The notes below the pieces were generated by a model, which was not told the DNA's origin, ran no database searches, and saw nothing but the letters and a program-made list of their open reading frames with translations. Source: Acidobacteriota bacterium (lineage in GTDB: Bacteria; Acidobacteriota; Vicinamibacteria; Vicinamibacterales; 2-12-FULL-66-21). Taken from it: 64,000 nucleotides of DNA. A program made the translations under genes and the position numbers. The stretch lies in contig JACPDI010000009.1 in NCBI GenBank assembly GCA_016184105.1, positions 1 through 64,000 on the forward strand, in the 5' to 3' direction. Below are positions 53,128-62,537 of the stretch, one piece after another (the first letter of the stretch is position 1; every line of letters starts with the position of its first letter).

Positions 53128-54224
53128 CGGCGGAAGGAGATCGACGGCATGAACCGCTTCAGCCCGCGCGAGGGGAGCAACTGCGCGGTGCTGGCGAGCG
53201 CCTCCTCGAGCTGATCGCTGGTCGGCACGCCGGCGGGCGGCGCGTAGCGGGCACGCTCGCAGTCGCCGAGCAGCGCGGCCAGCGCGTCCACCGGGACGCC
53301 GCGGGCGTGGCCGTTCAGCCGGGGAATGAGTTCGGCAGCCGTCAGCGATTCCACGGGCATTCCCGTGAGACCGGCGAGGTGCCGCCGCAGCGCCGCGTCG
53401 AGCCGGCCGTACGCCTCGCGGCGCTGGGCGGCCTGGGAGAAGTCGAGAGTCCGCAGGTCGTCGAGCGTGCGCTGCGTCAGCGGCGTCGCGTGGCGCGGCC
53501 TGCGCGCACGGCGCGGCCGGTAACGCCAGGCCAGCGAGAGCACCAGGAGCGCGACGGGCGCGGCGGAGACCAGCGCCAGGCCGGCGCCCGCCGGGCGCGC
53601 CCACCCCAGGGCCCGCGGCAGATCGGCTGGCGTGCGCTCGTCGCGAATGCCAAAGCGGGGCAACGAATCAGGAATCGTGCTGCGGCGGGCGATCTGCGCG
53701 CCACGCGCGCTCGTTTCCCCTGCTGGCGCCGCGTCCTGCAGGCGCAGCCCCGGCCGGCGCATGTAATAGCGCACGGGCAGGTGATCGATCTGCACGCTCT
53801 CCGATTCCACTTCGTAGGTCGCCAGCTCGTAATCGAAGCGGTAGGCCACGCCGCCCGAGTCGAGCGCGGTTCGGCGGCTCGTCGCGGAGACCAGCTCGAG
53901 CCCCGTGAGTTTCAGCCGCTCCTTCGCGAGGTCGTCGGTCAGGATATCGACGCCTGGCGCACACGTGACGTCGACGGTGAACGTCACGCGATCGCCGACC
54001 CAGACGGCCGTGCGGCTGGCCCGCGTGCGTATCTCCACGGGAGGCGGCGCCTCGCGCGGTGCCGGCCGAGCCGACCTGACTTCCCCGACGGCGCCGACCG
54101 AGCGATTCGGCGCCTGCGCGCGCGCGTCTGCACCGGCGCCGGCCAGCAGGCCGGCCACCAGCGCCAGCGCGCGCCAGCCGAGTGGAGCGAACACGAAGGG
54201 GGCGGTGTTCTTCATCTGCGACAT
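53124..54224 (-). CDS. BatD-like exported membrane protein
   Basis: A 366-residue protein with signal segment GWRALALVAGLLAGAGADAR. A beta-rich periplasmic domain follows (VGDRVTFTVDVTCAPGVDIL; the VEIRTRASRTAVWVGDRVTF start is typical of BatD/oxygen-tolerance modules). Then a helix (GLALVSAAPVALLVLSLAWR) and a cytoplasmic tail with helical repeats (YGRLDAALRRHLAGLTGMPV). It stands between DUF58 and VWA genes, overlapping the latter by four bases. BatD homology is weak at sequence level and rests partly on position. Confidence 0.7.
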   Translation of the reverse strand: MSQMKNTAPFVFAPLGWRALALVAGLLAGAGADARAQAPNRSVGAVGEVRSARPAPREAPPPVEIRTRASRTAVWVGDRVTFTVDVTCAPGVDILTDDLAKERLKLTGLELVSATSRRTALDSGGVAYRFDYELATYEVESESVQIDHLPVRYYMRRPGLRLQDAAPAGETSARGAQIARRSTIPDSLPRFGIRDERTPADLPRALGWARPAGAGLALVSAAPVALLVLSLAWRYRPRRARRPRHATPLTQRTLDDLRTLDFSQAAQRREAYGRLDAALRRHLAGLTGMPVESLTAAELIPRLNGHARGVPVDALAALLGDCERARYAPPAGVPTSDQLEEALASTAQLLPSRGLKRFMPSISFRR

Positions 54225-54228
54225 CCGG

Positions 54229-55110
54229 TCACGCGCGCTTCCGCGCCGCGAACAGCTCCATCAGCGGCCCGATGGCCGTGCGATCCGAGCGCACGAAGGT
54301 GTGCTCGACGGGGATCCGGTAAAACGTCCTGACGAGCGCATCGCGGCGTGACTGCACGACGGCCGCATACCGGCGCCGCAGCCCGTCGTCCAGGCCGACG
54401 CGCAGCTCCGCGCCGGACTCGACGTCCCGCAGCCGCACCGTCCCGCTTCCGGCTGGCAGCGCCGTCTCCACCGGATCTTCGACGACCACGGCGACGACAT
54501 CGTGTTTCGCCGTCATGACTTTCAGATCGGACGATGCGGCCAGGTCGTCGTCGAGCATGAAATCCGAGACGAGGAAAACGACGCTCATCCGCTTCAGGTG
54601 CCGCACCAGGTGCCGAATCGCGGGCACCGCGGAGGTGCGCCCCACGGGGGACTCGATCGCCCACAGCTCTTCCAGGATCTGCCAGGCGCGATGGCGGGCG
54701 CGGCTCGGCGGGCTGTACCGCAGCACCCGGTCCGAGAACGCCAGGAAGCCCACGTTGATCTGATCGGCGAGCGCCGAGAAGACCAGGCAGGCGGCGATGA
54801 AGATCATCTGCTCCTTCTTCGAGCGGTCGGCGCCGCCGTAGGCCATGCTGCGCGAGAGGTCGACCCCGATGATGGTGTTCAGCTCCCGCTCGGCGTGGGT
54901 CTCCCTGACGAAGGGCATGTTGAGCCGCGCCGTCACGTTCCAGTCGATCCGCCGCACGTCATCGCCCGCGCGGTACGGCCGGTGCTCGTCGAAGTCGAAG
55001 CCGCTGCCGCGCAGCCGGCTGGTGTACGCCCCCGCGCGCACGTTGCGCATCTTCCTGGCGGTCGCGATCTCGACGTACCGCAGCTCGCGGACGAGGTGTT
55101 CGGGCAGCAT
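54229..55110 (-). CDS. DUF58 domain protein
   Basis: A 293-residue DUF58 protein with the hallmark GSGFDFDEHRPYRAGDDVRR followed by IDWNVTARLNMPFVRE. A VWA-like domain follows, with GVDLSRSMAYGGADRSKKEQ as metal-site region and FLVSDFMLDDD. DUF58 genes nearly always accompany a MoxR ATPase; together they are thought to act in assembly or metal insertion of envelope proteins. The start overlaps the MoxR stop by one base (TGATG). BatD follows after four bases. Confidence 0.92.
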   Translation of the reverse strand: MLPEHLVRELRYVEIATARKMRNVRAGAYTSRLRGSGFDFDEHRPYRAGDDVRRIDWNVTARLNMPFVRETHAERELNTIIGVDLSRSMAYGGADRSKKEQMIFIAACLVFSALADQINVGFLAFSDRVLRYSPPSRARHRAWQILEELWAIESPVGRTSAVPAIRHLVRHLKRMSVVFLVSDFMLDDDLAASSDLKVMTAKHDVVAVVVEDPVETALPAGSGTVRLRDVESGAELRVGLDDGLRRRYAAVVQSRRDALVRTFYRIPVEHTFVRSDRTAIGPLMELFAARKRA

Positions 55111-56165
55111 CAGGGAATCGGCACCGCGTCCAGGATCTCGCGCAGGATCGCGTCCGCGTCGATCGCTTCCGCCTCCGCGCGCACGCTCCGCGTCACGCGG
55201 TGGCGCGCGGCGTCCGGGAAGATGTCCTTCACGTCGTCGGGCAGCACGAAGTCCCGGCCGTGCAGGAACGCGGTCACCCGGGCGAGCGCGAGCACGTGCT
55301 GGTAGGAGCGGGGCGAGATGCCCAGCAGCAGCAGCTCGCGCAGATGCGCGAGACCGACGGTCTCCGGCGCCCTCGTCGCCCGGCCGATCCGGACGATGTA
55401 CTCCATGAGTCGATCGTCGATGTACACGCTCTCGCGGATGAGGGCGCGGATGTGGCTGACGTCGGCGGGCGTGAGCCGGCGGGGGAAGTCGAGATGCTGG
55501 AAGTTCTGGTGCAGCATCCGGATCTCGTCGGCCTCCCTCGGGTAGCCCACGCGCAACATCATGGAGAAGCGATCGAGCTGCGCCTCCGGCAGCGTGTAGA
55601 CCCCCTCCTGCTCGACCGGATTCTGCGTGGCGAGCACCCAGAACGGGTCGGCGAGGTGATAGGTCGTGTCCGCCAGCGTGACCTGCCGCTCCTGCATCGC
55701 TTCGAGCAGCGCGCTCTGCGTCTTCGGCGTGGCGCGGTTGATCTCGTCCGCGAGGAGGATGTTGGTGAAGATCGGCCCCTTCTCGACGCGGAAGCTGCCG
55801 GTGGACACTTCCCAGATGCGCGTGCCCAGGATGTCGGCGGGCAGCATGTCCGGCGTGAGCTGGATGCGCTGGAACTGGGCGGACACGGCGTGCGCGAGCG
55901 TGGTGACGGTCAGGGTCTTCGCCACGCCCGGGACCCCTTCGAGCAGCACGTGGCCGCAGCCCGTCCGCACGGCGCCGCCCGAGAAGGAATACGGAATCGC
56001 GGCGAACAGCGCCGTGAGCAGGCGGCGGACCAGCACCTCCTGCCCGACGACGATCCGATCGATCTCCCGCTCGATCTCCGCGATGAGATCGAGCACGCCG
56101 TCCGGCGTGTGGACGTGCGCGGCGGCGGCGCTGGCGGCGGTCACAGGTGTCGGGAATTGGCTCAC
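55110..56165 (-). CDS. MoxR-family AAA+ ATPase
   Basis: A 351-residue cytoplasmic AAA+ ATPase. Walker A GVPGVAKT (about residue 75), Walker B LLADEINRATPKTQSALLEA (about 137), sensor motif VLATQNPVEQEGVYTLPEAQ and the ISPRSYQHVLALARV C-terminal helical region all match MoxR. The start is a GTG at 56165 that overlaps the upstream VWA stop by four bases (GTGA); homology does not extend further upstream. MoxR is the motor of the Bat/DUF58 system. Confidence 0.94.
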   Translation of the reverse strand: MSQFPTPVTAASAAAAHVHTPDGVLDLIAEIEREIDRIVVGQEVLVRRLLTALFAAIPYSFSGGAVRTGCGHVLLEGVPGVAKTLTVTTLAHAVSAQFQRIQLTPDMLPADILGTRIWEVSTGSFRVEKGPIFTNILLADEINRATPKTQSALLEAMQERQVTLADTTYHLADPFWVLATQNPVEQEGVYTLPEAQLDRFSMMLRVGYPREADEIRMLHQNFQHLDFPRRLTPADVSHIRALIRESVYIDDRLMEYIVRIGRATRAPETVGLAHLRELLLLGISPRSYQHVLALARVTAFLHGRDFVLPDDVKDIFPDAARHRVTRSVRAEAEAIDADAILREILDAVPIP

Positions 56166-57151
56166 AGGATCAGCAGCAGCACCAGGGTGCAGAAAGCGCC
56201 GGCCGCAAGCGCCAGTCGGTACGCGCTGCGGTACTCGGCCGTGGTTGTCCATCCGACTTGCCGGCGTTCCTGGTCGACGGCGTCGCGCATCGCGCCGGCC
56301 AGCTCCGCCCCGGTCACGGATCGGTAATAGCGTCCGCCGGTGCGGGCCGCGATATCCGCCAGCGTGGACTCGCTGAAGCGCGTCGTCACGGTCTTGCCGC
56401 TCTCGTCGGTCAGGAACGCGCGCTGCGCGCCCGGCGCGCCAATCGGGATCGGCACGTCGGCCGGCGATCCGATGCCGATCGTGTGCACCCGCGTGCGCTC
56501 CGCCTGCAGGCGCATCAGGCTGGTCTGCAGCCGCTGGCCGTGGTCTTCGCCATCCGACAGCACGATGAAGACCTTCGTGCTCGGGAGCGTGTCCTTGCGG
56601 GCCAGGTCGCGCGCGGCGGCCAGCGCGGCCCCGATATCGGTGTCGAACTGCGGCTGGTAGTCGTCCTGGCTCCAGTCCAGGTAAAACGAGATTGCGCTGG
56701 CGTCACGCGTGAACTGCGACAGCACCACCGATGTGCCGGCGAAGCCGACGAGCGCGACGCGGTCGACCCCTTCCGGCCGTTCGTCGATGAACGTCTTGAT
56801 CTCGTGGACCGCGCGGGCGAATCTGGACGGCCGCACGTCTTCCGCGCGCATGGAGGCGGAGCGATCGAGGATCAGGATCAGGTCCTGCCTCGAGAACTCC
56901 GGCATCCTGACCTCCAGCAGAACCTGCGGCTGCATCAGGGCCAGCACGAGGAAGCCGATGGCGCCGAGCGACGCGAGCAGCACCAGCACGTCCCGCCGCC
57001 ACCCGGTCAGCCGGGACAGCGCGGCGGTGCGCGCGCCCATCTCGAACTGCCGGCGAAACCGCCGGCGGGCCGCCATGAACAGAAACCAGAACGCGAAGGC
57101 GAGCGGCGCAACCAGGAGCCACTGCGCCATGTCCGGAGCCAGGAAGCGCAT
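56162..57151 (-). CDS. BatA-like von Willebrand A membrane protein
   Basis: A 329-residue protein with two N-terminal helices (WLLVAPLAFAFWFLFMAARR; VLVLLASLGAIGFLVLALMQ), a periplasm-facing VWA domain with ILILDRSASMRAEDV (DxSxS), GFAGTSVVLSQFT and VLSDGEDHGQRL, and a C-terminal helix. It is 17 bp after the TPR gene and overlaps moxR, so it is the second gene of the operon. Here the MoxR gene comes after a VWA gene rather than first, as is common elsewhere. Confidence 0.9.
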   Translation of the reverse strand: MRFLAPDMAQWLLVAPLAFAFWFLFMAARRRFRRQFEMGARTAALSRLTGWRRDVLVLLASLGAIGFLVLALMQPQVLLEVRMPEFSRQDLILILDRSASMRAEDVRPSRFARAVHEIKTFIDERPEGVDRVALVGFAGTSVVLSQFTRDASAISFYLDWSQDDYQPQFDTDIGAALAAARDLARKDTLPSTKVFIVLSDGEDHGQRLQTSLMRLQAERTRVHTIGIGSPADVPIPIGAPGAQRAFLTDESGKTVTTRFSESTLADIAARTGGRYYRSVTGAELAGAMRDAVDQERRQVGWTTTAEYRSAYRLALAAGAFCTLVLLLIL

Positions 57152-57168
57152 GAGCGGCGGTGCCTCGA

Positions 57169-57762
57169 CTAGCCGGTACGTCGCGTCGGCCGCTCCTGCG
57201 CATCGCGTTCGGGGCGCAGGAACTTGCGGAGTTCAGGGGGAGCGAGCCTGGGCTCCTTGCGCATCTGCGTGAGCAGGCGGCGCGTCAGCTCGTAATTGAA
57301 TTTGGAATCCCAGTCCTCGGGGTTGGCCTCGAGCGCCTGGCGGAACTCCTCTTCGGCGCGGCGGAACCAGCCCAGGCGCGTGTCGGGGTTCTTGTGTTCG
57401 GCGAGCGCCTTCTGGAAGAACGCGCACCCGGTCCAGAAGTGCGACTCGAAGGTGGGTGCACCGGCTTCGGCCTTCTCGATCAGCTCGTCGTGCTCGCTGC
57501 GCTGGTACAGCAGCCGCAACTGGTTCGCCTGGATGGTCTCGCCAACGGCGCGGAACACCTGCGCGCTCATCGGCGTCCGGCCGACGCGCGCCTCGCCGGC
57601 GCGATAGTACGTCAGCGCCGCGTCGGCGTCTCCCCGATCGCGGGCGCTCTGCGCGTCAAGCGCCGGCTGCAGCCACGCGGCTGCGCCCAGCAGGATGACG
57701 CCGGCGAGCAGTGCCAGCACCATCACGAACCACAGCGTCGCGCTTCGGAGCAATCTGGTCAT
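57169..57762 (-). CDS. TPR-like membrane protein, first gene of the MoxR/Bat operon
   Basis: A 197-residue protein with one N-terminal helix (LWFVMVLALLAGVILLGAAA) and a soluble helical domain resembling tetratricopeptide repeats (ARDRGDADAALTYYRAGEAR; AEEEFRQALEANPEDWDSKF). It resembles BatC, the TPR partner of Bat proteins. The ATG at 57762 (MTRLLRSATLW) was chosen for its anchor; a good minus-strand promoter lies 29 bp upstream. Confidence 0.75.
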   Translation of the reverse strand: MTRLLRSATLWFVMVLALLAGVILLGAAAWLQPALDAQSARDRGDADAALTYYRAGEARVGRTPMSAQVFRAVGETIQANQLRLLYQRSEHDELIEKAEAGAPTFESHFWTGCAFFQKALAEHKNPDTRLGWFRRAEEEFRQALEANPEDWDSKFNYELTRRLLTQMRKEPRLAPPELRKFLRPERDAQERPTRRTG

Positions 57763-57790
57763 CACAGTGACGCGGCACGGGCCACGGCGC

Positions 57791-57819
57791 ATCCTCGCAG
57801 TGCACGAACACGTTGTCAA
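57791..57819 (-). promoter_or_regulatory. Promoter of the MoxR/Bat operon
   Basis: On the minus strand: TTGACA, 17-nt spacer, GAGGAT. The -35 is perfect; the -10 keeps the conserved A and T. It sits in the 164-bp divergent gap with the DUF5916 gene. Confidence 0.5.
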
Positions 57820-57926
57820 GGTGCCAAAGTGGCGAGCACAAAGACGATACGATTCGGAGACATCCGTTTACAAGAAATGACAGCGCCGGCCGATGGCGCC
57901 CGCTAACATCGGACGACAGTCCGCTC

Positions 57927-60140
57927 ATGGCGCCGGCTCACTGGACACTGCGTGGAACGCGTTCGTTGCCTCGTCGGCTCGCCTGCGCCGTCTGCGCGCT
58001 GGCCGCGCTCGCCGTTCCTGCGCACGGCGCCGCCGACGACATCGACTACGCGGCGATCCGGGCCACGAAGCGCGTCACCGCGCTTCGGATCGAACAACCG
58101 ATCGTCATTGACGGCGTGCTCGGCGAGGCGGAGTGGGAACGCGCCGACGTGGCGCGCGACTTCATCCAGCAGCAGCCGAGCGAGGGGGAGCCGACGACCG
58201 AACCCAGCGAGGTCCGGTTCCTGTACGACGCGGACATGCTGTACGTCGGCGGCACGTTCCACGACACGCATCCTGACGGCGGCATCACCAACGAGCTGAC
58301 GCGCGACTTTTCCGGTCGCGACGGCGACCTGATCACGCTGGTGCTCGACACGTTTCGCGACCAGCGCAACTCTTTCAACTTCATGATCAATCCGGCGGGC
58401 GCCCTGCGCGACAGCCAGTCCTACGACGACGGCCGGCAGAACAACGCGGATTGGGACGGCATCTGGTACGTGAAGACCGCGCGCTTCGCCGGCGGATGGA
58501 CCATGGAGATGGCCATTCCGTTCAAGACCCTGCGGTTCTCCGACGGCGAGGAGCAGACCTGGGGCCTCAACATCTTCCGGCTGATCCGGCGGAAGAACGA
58601 GATTACGCTGTGGGCGCCGGTGCCGCGCCAGTTCACGCAGTTCAAGGTCTCCTACGCGGGCGTGCTCACCGGCATCCAGCACGTGCAGCCCGGCCGGAAC
58701 CTCAGGATCAAGCCGTTCGTGACGGCCCAGGCGTCACGCCGTCGGTCGGGCGCGCGGCTCTGGGACGGCGACGCCGGCCTCGATCTCAAATACGGGCTGG
58801 GTACCGCGCTGACGCTCGATCTGACCTCCCGTACCGATTTCTCCCAGGTGGAAGCCGACGACCAGCAGATCAACCTGACGCGCTTCAGCCTCTTTCTCCC
58901 GGAGAAGCGTGAGTTCTTCCTCGAGAACCAGGGGAGCTTCCGGATCGGGGACATCGACACCGCCGCCGGCGCTCGCGGCGCGCCGCTCCTGCCGTTCTTC
59001 AGCCGGCGCATCGGCGTCGGCGACAACGGCTCGCTCGTGCCGATCGTGGGGGGCGCGCGGTTGAGCGGCAAGCAGGGGCGCTACAACCTCGGATTCCTGA
59101 ACCTTCAGACCGACGCCGAGGGCGAGCGCCCGGGCGACAACTTCACCGCGGCCCGTGTCAGCCGCGACCTCGGTCTCAACTCGTCGGTGTCCGCGTTCTA
59201 CTTCGGGCGTCAATCGGACGGCACCGATCCGTTCAACCGCATCGCCGGCGCCGATGTGCACCTCAACTTCCGCCGGACCGTCGACGTGGACGGGTTCCTG
59301 CTCCGCAGCGCATCGCCCGGCGAGGGGCCCGGCCTCGCTGGACGGGGGGCGCTGAACATCAAGGAGGACAAGTACACCGGGCATCTCTCGTACACCTCGG
59401 TGGCTCCCAGCTTCCGCAACGACCTCGGGTTCACCCCGCGGCGCGACATCGGGCTCACCAGCTGGGAGTTCGAGTGGAACTTCCGGCGCCGCACGGCACG
59501 CGCCCCGGTGCGGGTGTTCACGCTCGGCACCGAGGGAGACGCGGTCAGCAATCACGGGCAGGACGACCTCCTGAGCCGCGTGTCGCGCATCGACACGTCG
59601 GCGGAGTTCGCCGACGGCGGGCGCCTCGGCGTCGACTTCGACTGGAACTACGAGCTCCTGACCGAGCCGTTCGAGATCAATCGCGGCGTGAGCATTCCTC
59701 CCGGCATCTATTACTTCCGTCAGGTCATCCCGAGCTACTCCTCCGACAAGAGCCGATGGCTGTCGGGGAACGTGAAGTACACAGGCGGGCAGTTCTGGTC
59801 AGGGACGATTCGGGGGCTCGATACGGGAATCCGCCTGCGCGCCAGCGAGAAGTTCGCCGCCACGGCGAGCTACGCGCGGAACGCCGTCACGCTGCGCGAG
59901 GGCACCTTCACGACGGAGCTTCTGCGACTCCGGTTGAACTACTCGTTCTCCACGTCGATGTTCCTCAACGGCTTCATCCAGTACAACAGCATCGCGCGCA
60001 CCTGGACGACCAACATCCGCTACCGTTACACGTACCGGCCGCTCAGCGACGTCTTCATCGTGTGGAACGAGACGCGCGGTCCGGACGGCAGCCCCCAACG
60101 GGCGCTGATCGTCAAGTACACGCTGACGCTGGCGTTCTGA
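57927..60140 (+). CDS. CBM9/DUF5916 outer-membrane barrel protein (copy 3)
   Basis: A 737-residue paralogue of the proteins at 30114 and 32448. Signal peptide LACAVCALAALAVPAHGA. CBM9-like domain: PIVIDGVLGEAEWERADVAR, DADMLYVGGTFHD, GGWTMEMAIPFKTLRFSD. DUF5916 barrel: DFSQVEADDQQINLTRFSLF, LPEKREFFLENQGSFRIGD, FFSRRIGVGDNGSLVPIVGG. It ends IVKYTLTLAF with the barrel-type terminal aromatic residue. The ATG at 57927 (MAPAHWTLRG) begins the signal. Divergent from the MoxR/Bat operon. Confidence 0.85.
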   Translation: MAPAHWTLRGTRSLPRRLACAVCALAALAVPAHGAADDIDYAAIRATKRVTALRIEQPIVIDGVLGEAEWERADVARDFIQQQPSEGEPTTEPSEVRFLYDADMLYVGGTFHDTHPDGGITNELTRDFSGRDGDLITLVLDTFRDQRNSFNFMINPAGALRDSQSYDDGRQNNADWDGIWYVKTARFAGGWTMEMAIPFKTLRFSDGEEQTWGLNIFRLIRRKNEITLWAPVPRQFTQFKVSYAGVLTGIQHVQPGRNLRIKPFVTAQASRRRSGARLWDGDAGLDLKYGLGTALTLDLTSRTDFSQVEADDQQINLTRFSLFLPEKREFFLENQGSFRIGDIDTAAGARGAPLLPFFSRRIGVGDNGSLVPIVGGARLSGKQGRYNLGFLNLQTDAEGERPGDNFTAARVSRDLGLNSSVSAFYFGRQSDGTDPFNRIAGADVHLNFRRTVDVDGFLLRSASPGEGPGLAGRGALNIKEDKYTGHLSYTSVAPSFRNDLGFTPRRDIGLTSWEFEWNFRRRTARAPVRVFTLGTEGDAVSNHGQDDLLSRVSRIDTSAEFADGGRLGVDFDWNYELLTEPFEINRGVSIPPGIYYFRQVIPSYSSDKSRWLSGNVKYTGGQFWSGTIRGLDTGIRLRASEKFAATASYARNAVTLREGTFTTELLRLRLNYSFSTSMFLNGFIQYNSIARTWTTNIRYRYTYRPLSDVFIVWNETRGPDGSPQRALIVKYTLTLAF

Positions 60141-60373
60141 CCTCGCCGCCGCCCGCCCGCGCCGCTCGCGCGCAAGTGTGATCCACCGACCAAACTGTAA
60201 GCGGCCGCGGACCTCAACCATTCTCAACACCCGCTGATTCGCGCGCAAAATACCACGCCTCGTGCCCGCGGCGACCGAACGCGCACGGGTACTTCGCTTG
60301 CCCTTCGGAAGGGCGACGCGCCGCTCTGCTTCTCGAGCGCGTCACTCAACTCATTTTTCGCTCTGGAGAACCC
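60141..60373 (+). other. 233-bp leader region before the beta-helix gene
   Basis: No ORF. A compact hairpin GCCCTT-CGG-AAGGGC lies at 60300-60314 in a GC-rich stretch. I compared it with c-di-GMP riboswitch patterns and found no convincing match. Confidence 0.4.
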
Positions 60374-62398
60374 ATGAATCCCAGAACCGCCGCGGGCGTG
60401 CGCAGCCGCGCGTTTGTCCTTCTTCTCTGTCTTGTTCTGCCGCTGAAAGCCCGGGCGGCGCAGTTGTACGTTCCCGCGGGCGCCTCGATCCAGGCGGCTG
60501 CCGACATCGCCCTGCCGGGCGATGAAATCGTCCTCGAAGCGGGTGCGACCTACTCCGAGTCGATCACGCTGAGAGACAAGGGAGACGGCGCGCCAATCAC
60601 CATCCGATCCAGCGCGCCGCTGCCAGACCGCCGCATTGCTCCGGGCGACCGCGCGCTGCTGCCCAGCGTGGGCTCGACCTCGAGCCTCCCGGCAGTGTCA
60701 ATCACAGGGCGGAACTGGCGGCTCGTCGGCATCGCCTTCCGCGCGAACACCAACGGCGACGGCGACGTGATCAGCGTCACCGGCTCGGCCGCGAACACCG
60801 TGCTCGACCGGCTGCTCATCGAAGGCGGCGCGTCGGGACAGAAACGCGGCGTCGCGATGAACGCGGGCGCGATCACCGTCATGCGGTGCTACATCGCCAA
60901 CATCTGGCGGAGCGGGCAGGACTCGCAGGCGCTTGCGGCCTGGAACGGGCCCGGCCCTTTCACCATCACGGACAACTTCCTCGAGGCCGCGAGCGAGAAC
61001 GTCCTGTTTGGCGGTGCGGACTCGTCCAGCCCGGACCGGATGCCGGCCGACATCCTCGTCGAGGGGAACCACCTCACAAAGAACCTGGCCTGGAAGGGCA
61101 CGACGGGGAAGGGAGTCAAGAACCTGTTCGAGCTGAAGGCCGCGCGGCGGGTCACGGTTCGCAACAACCGCATGGAGCACAACTGGGTCGACGGGCAGTC
61201 CGGATGGGCCATCGTCGTCACGCCCCGCAACCAGGATGGGCGCGCCTCCTGGAGCGCCGTCGAGGATGTGCTCTTCGAACGTAACGTCGTGAGCGACACG
61301 CCGCACGGGATCAATATCAGCGGCTATGACAACGAGCGGTACTCGTCTCAGGCGCGGCGGCTGACGTTCCGCAACAATCTGTTCACCCGGCTTGCGGGCA
61401 CCTTCCTCCAGGCAGGCGCGGAAGTCGGCGAGCTGGCGCTCGACCACAACACGGTGGCGAATGGCGGGACGCTGATGAAGTTCTACCGCGGGACGATCCG
61501 GAACGCCGACGGCACGTCACGGTCCGGCGCGTACGCGATCGGAAACCTCGTGCTGCTCAATTCGCTCATGCAACACGGCGCGTACGGGATCTGGGGAGAG
61601 TCGTCCGGAATCGGAACCCCGGCGCTCACGTACCACACCCTGACGTACGACGTGCGACGCAACGTGATCGCCGGCGAGCAGGGTTGGGAGTACAGCTATC
61701 CGCCCGACACGGCGCAGCCCGCGCTGGCCGTCCACCAGGCCCAGTTCAACCCGGACTACACCCTCGTCGACGGCAGCTCGTATCGCGGCGCCGCGCTCGA
61801 CGGTCTTGACCTGGGACGCGTGTTCGCCACGAGCGTGCTGCCATCGCCGCCGCCCCCGCCGCCCGCGAACGTGCCTCCGGTCGCGTCGTTCACCGTCAGC
61901 TGCGCCGACCTGACCTGCGCCTTCAAGGATGCCAGCACCGACGCGGATGGCGGAATGACGGGCCTGGCATGGAGCTTCGGCGACGGGAGCACGTCGAGCG
62001 CGCAGAACCCGCAACACGTTTACGCGCAGGGCGGGACGTACTCCGTCACCCTGACGGTGACCGATACAGCCGGCGCAACGGCATCGACGAGCCAGGTCGT
62101 CACCGTCACGCCGCCCAACACGCCGCCGGCCGCCTCGTTTACCGCCAGCTGCAGGTTCCAGGCGTGCACGTTCAGCGACACGAGTACAGATGATGCCGGC
62201 GTAACCGGATGGCAGTGGACGTTCGGCGACGGTGCAACAGCCGCGACGAAGGACGCGAGCCATACGTACGCCCAGGCAGGTGAGTACCTGATCACGCTCG
62301 TGGTGCAGGATGTGGGAGGTCTCACCAGCACATCCAGCATGGTCTTGCGCGTGAAGGCACGGAAGGCCGGGTCTGCCACGCGGCAGACGAAGCCGTAG
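60374..62398 (+). CDS. Secreted parallel-beta-helix protein with two PKD domains
   Basis: A 674-residue exported protein. Signal FVLLLCLVLPLKARAAQLYV; then a right-handed parallel beta-helix (YVPAGASIQAAADIALPGDE is the usual first coil; several N-N-x-(F/M) turns such as TVRNNRMEHNW and LTFRNNLFTRL). A PPPPPPANVPP linker follows, then two PKD domains (PVASFTVSCADLTCAFKDAS with WSFGDGSTSS, and PAASFTASCRFQACTFSDTS with WTFGDGATAA), each with a cysteine pair likely to form a disulfide. The architecture suggests a polysaccharide lyase or glycan-binding surface protein; catalytic residues cannot be assigned. GGAG precedes the ATG at 60374. Confidence 0.85.
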   Translation: MNPRTAAGVRSRAFVLLLCLVLPLKARAAQLYVPAGASIQAAADIALPGDEIVLEAGATYSESITLRDKGDGAPITIRSSAPLPDRRIAPGDRALLPSVGSTSSLPAVSITGRNWRLVGIAFRANTNGDGDVISVTGSAANTVLDRLLIEGGASGQKRGVAMNAGAITVMRCYIANIWRSGQDSQALAAWNGPGPFTITDNFLEAASENVLFGGADSSSPDRMPADILVEGNHLTKNLAWKGTTGKGVKNLFELKAARRVTVRNNRMEHNWVDGQSGWAIVVTPRNQDGRASWSAVEDVLFERNVVSDTPHGINISGYDNERYSSQARRLTFRNNLFTRLAGTFLQAGAEVGELALDHNTVANGGTLMKFYRGTIRNADGTSRSGAYAIGNLVLLNSLMQHGAYGIWGESSGIGTPALTYHTLTYDVRRNVIAGEQGWEYSYPPDTAQPALAVHQAQFNPDYTLVDGSSYRGAALDGLDLGRVFATSVLPSPPPPPPANVPPVASFTVSCADLTCAFKDASTDADGGMTGLAWSFGDGSTSSAQNPQHVYAQGGTYSVTLTVTDTAGATASTSQVVTVTPPNTPPAASFTASCRFQACTFSDTSTDDAGVTGWQWTFGDGATAATKDASHTYAQAGEYLITLVVQDVGGLTSTSSMVLRVKARKAGSATRQTKP

Positions 62399-62537
62399 CG
62401 CTCGTCCACGACACGGCGGAGGGACGGTCGTCGATGCGCCAGCTCGATGCCCTCCGCCGTGTTAACGGACGCACCAGCATTTCGCCCGGCCACTCGATGG
62501 CTCCGTTCTTGCTACGTCCGGCGACATCGGGTTCACG

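Noticed and set aside
60141-60373. Possible c-di-GMP riboswitch before the PKD-domain gene
   Set aside because: A GC-rich hairpin is present, but the conserved riboswitch core could not be found.
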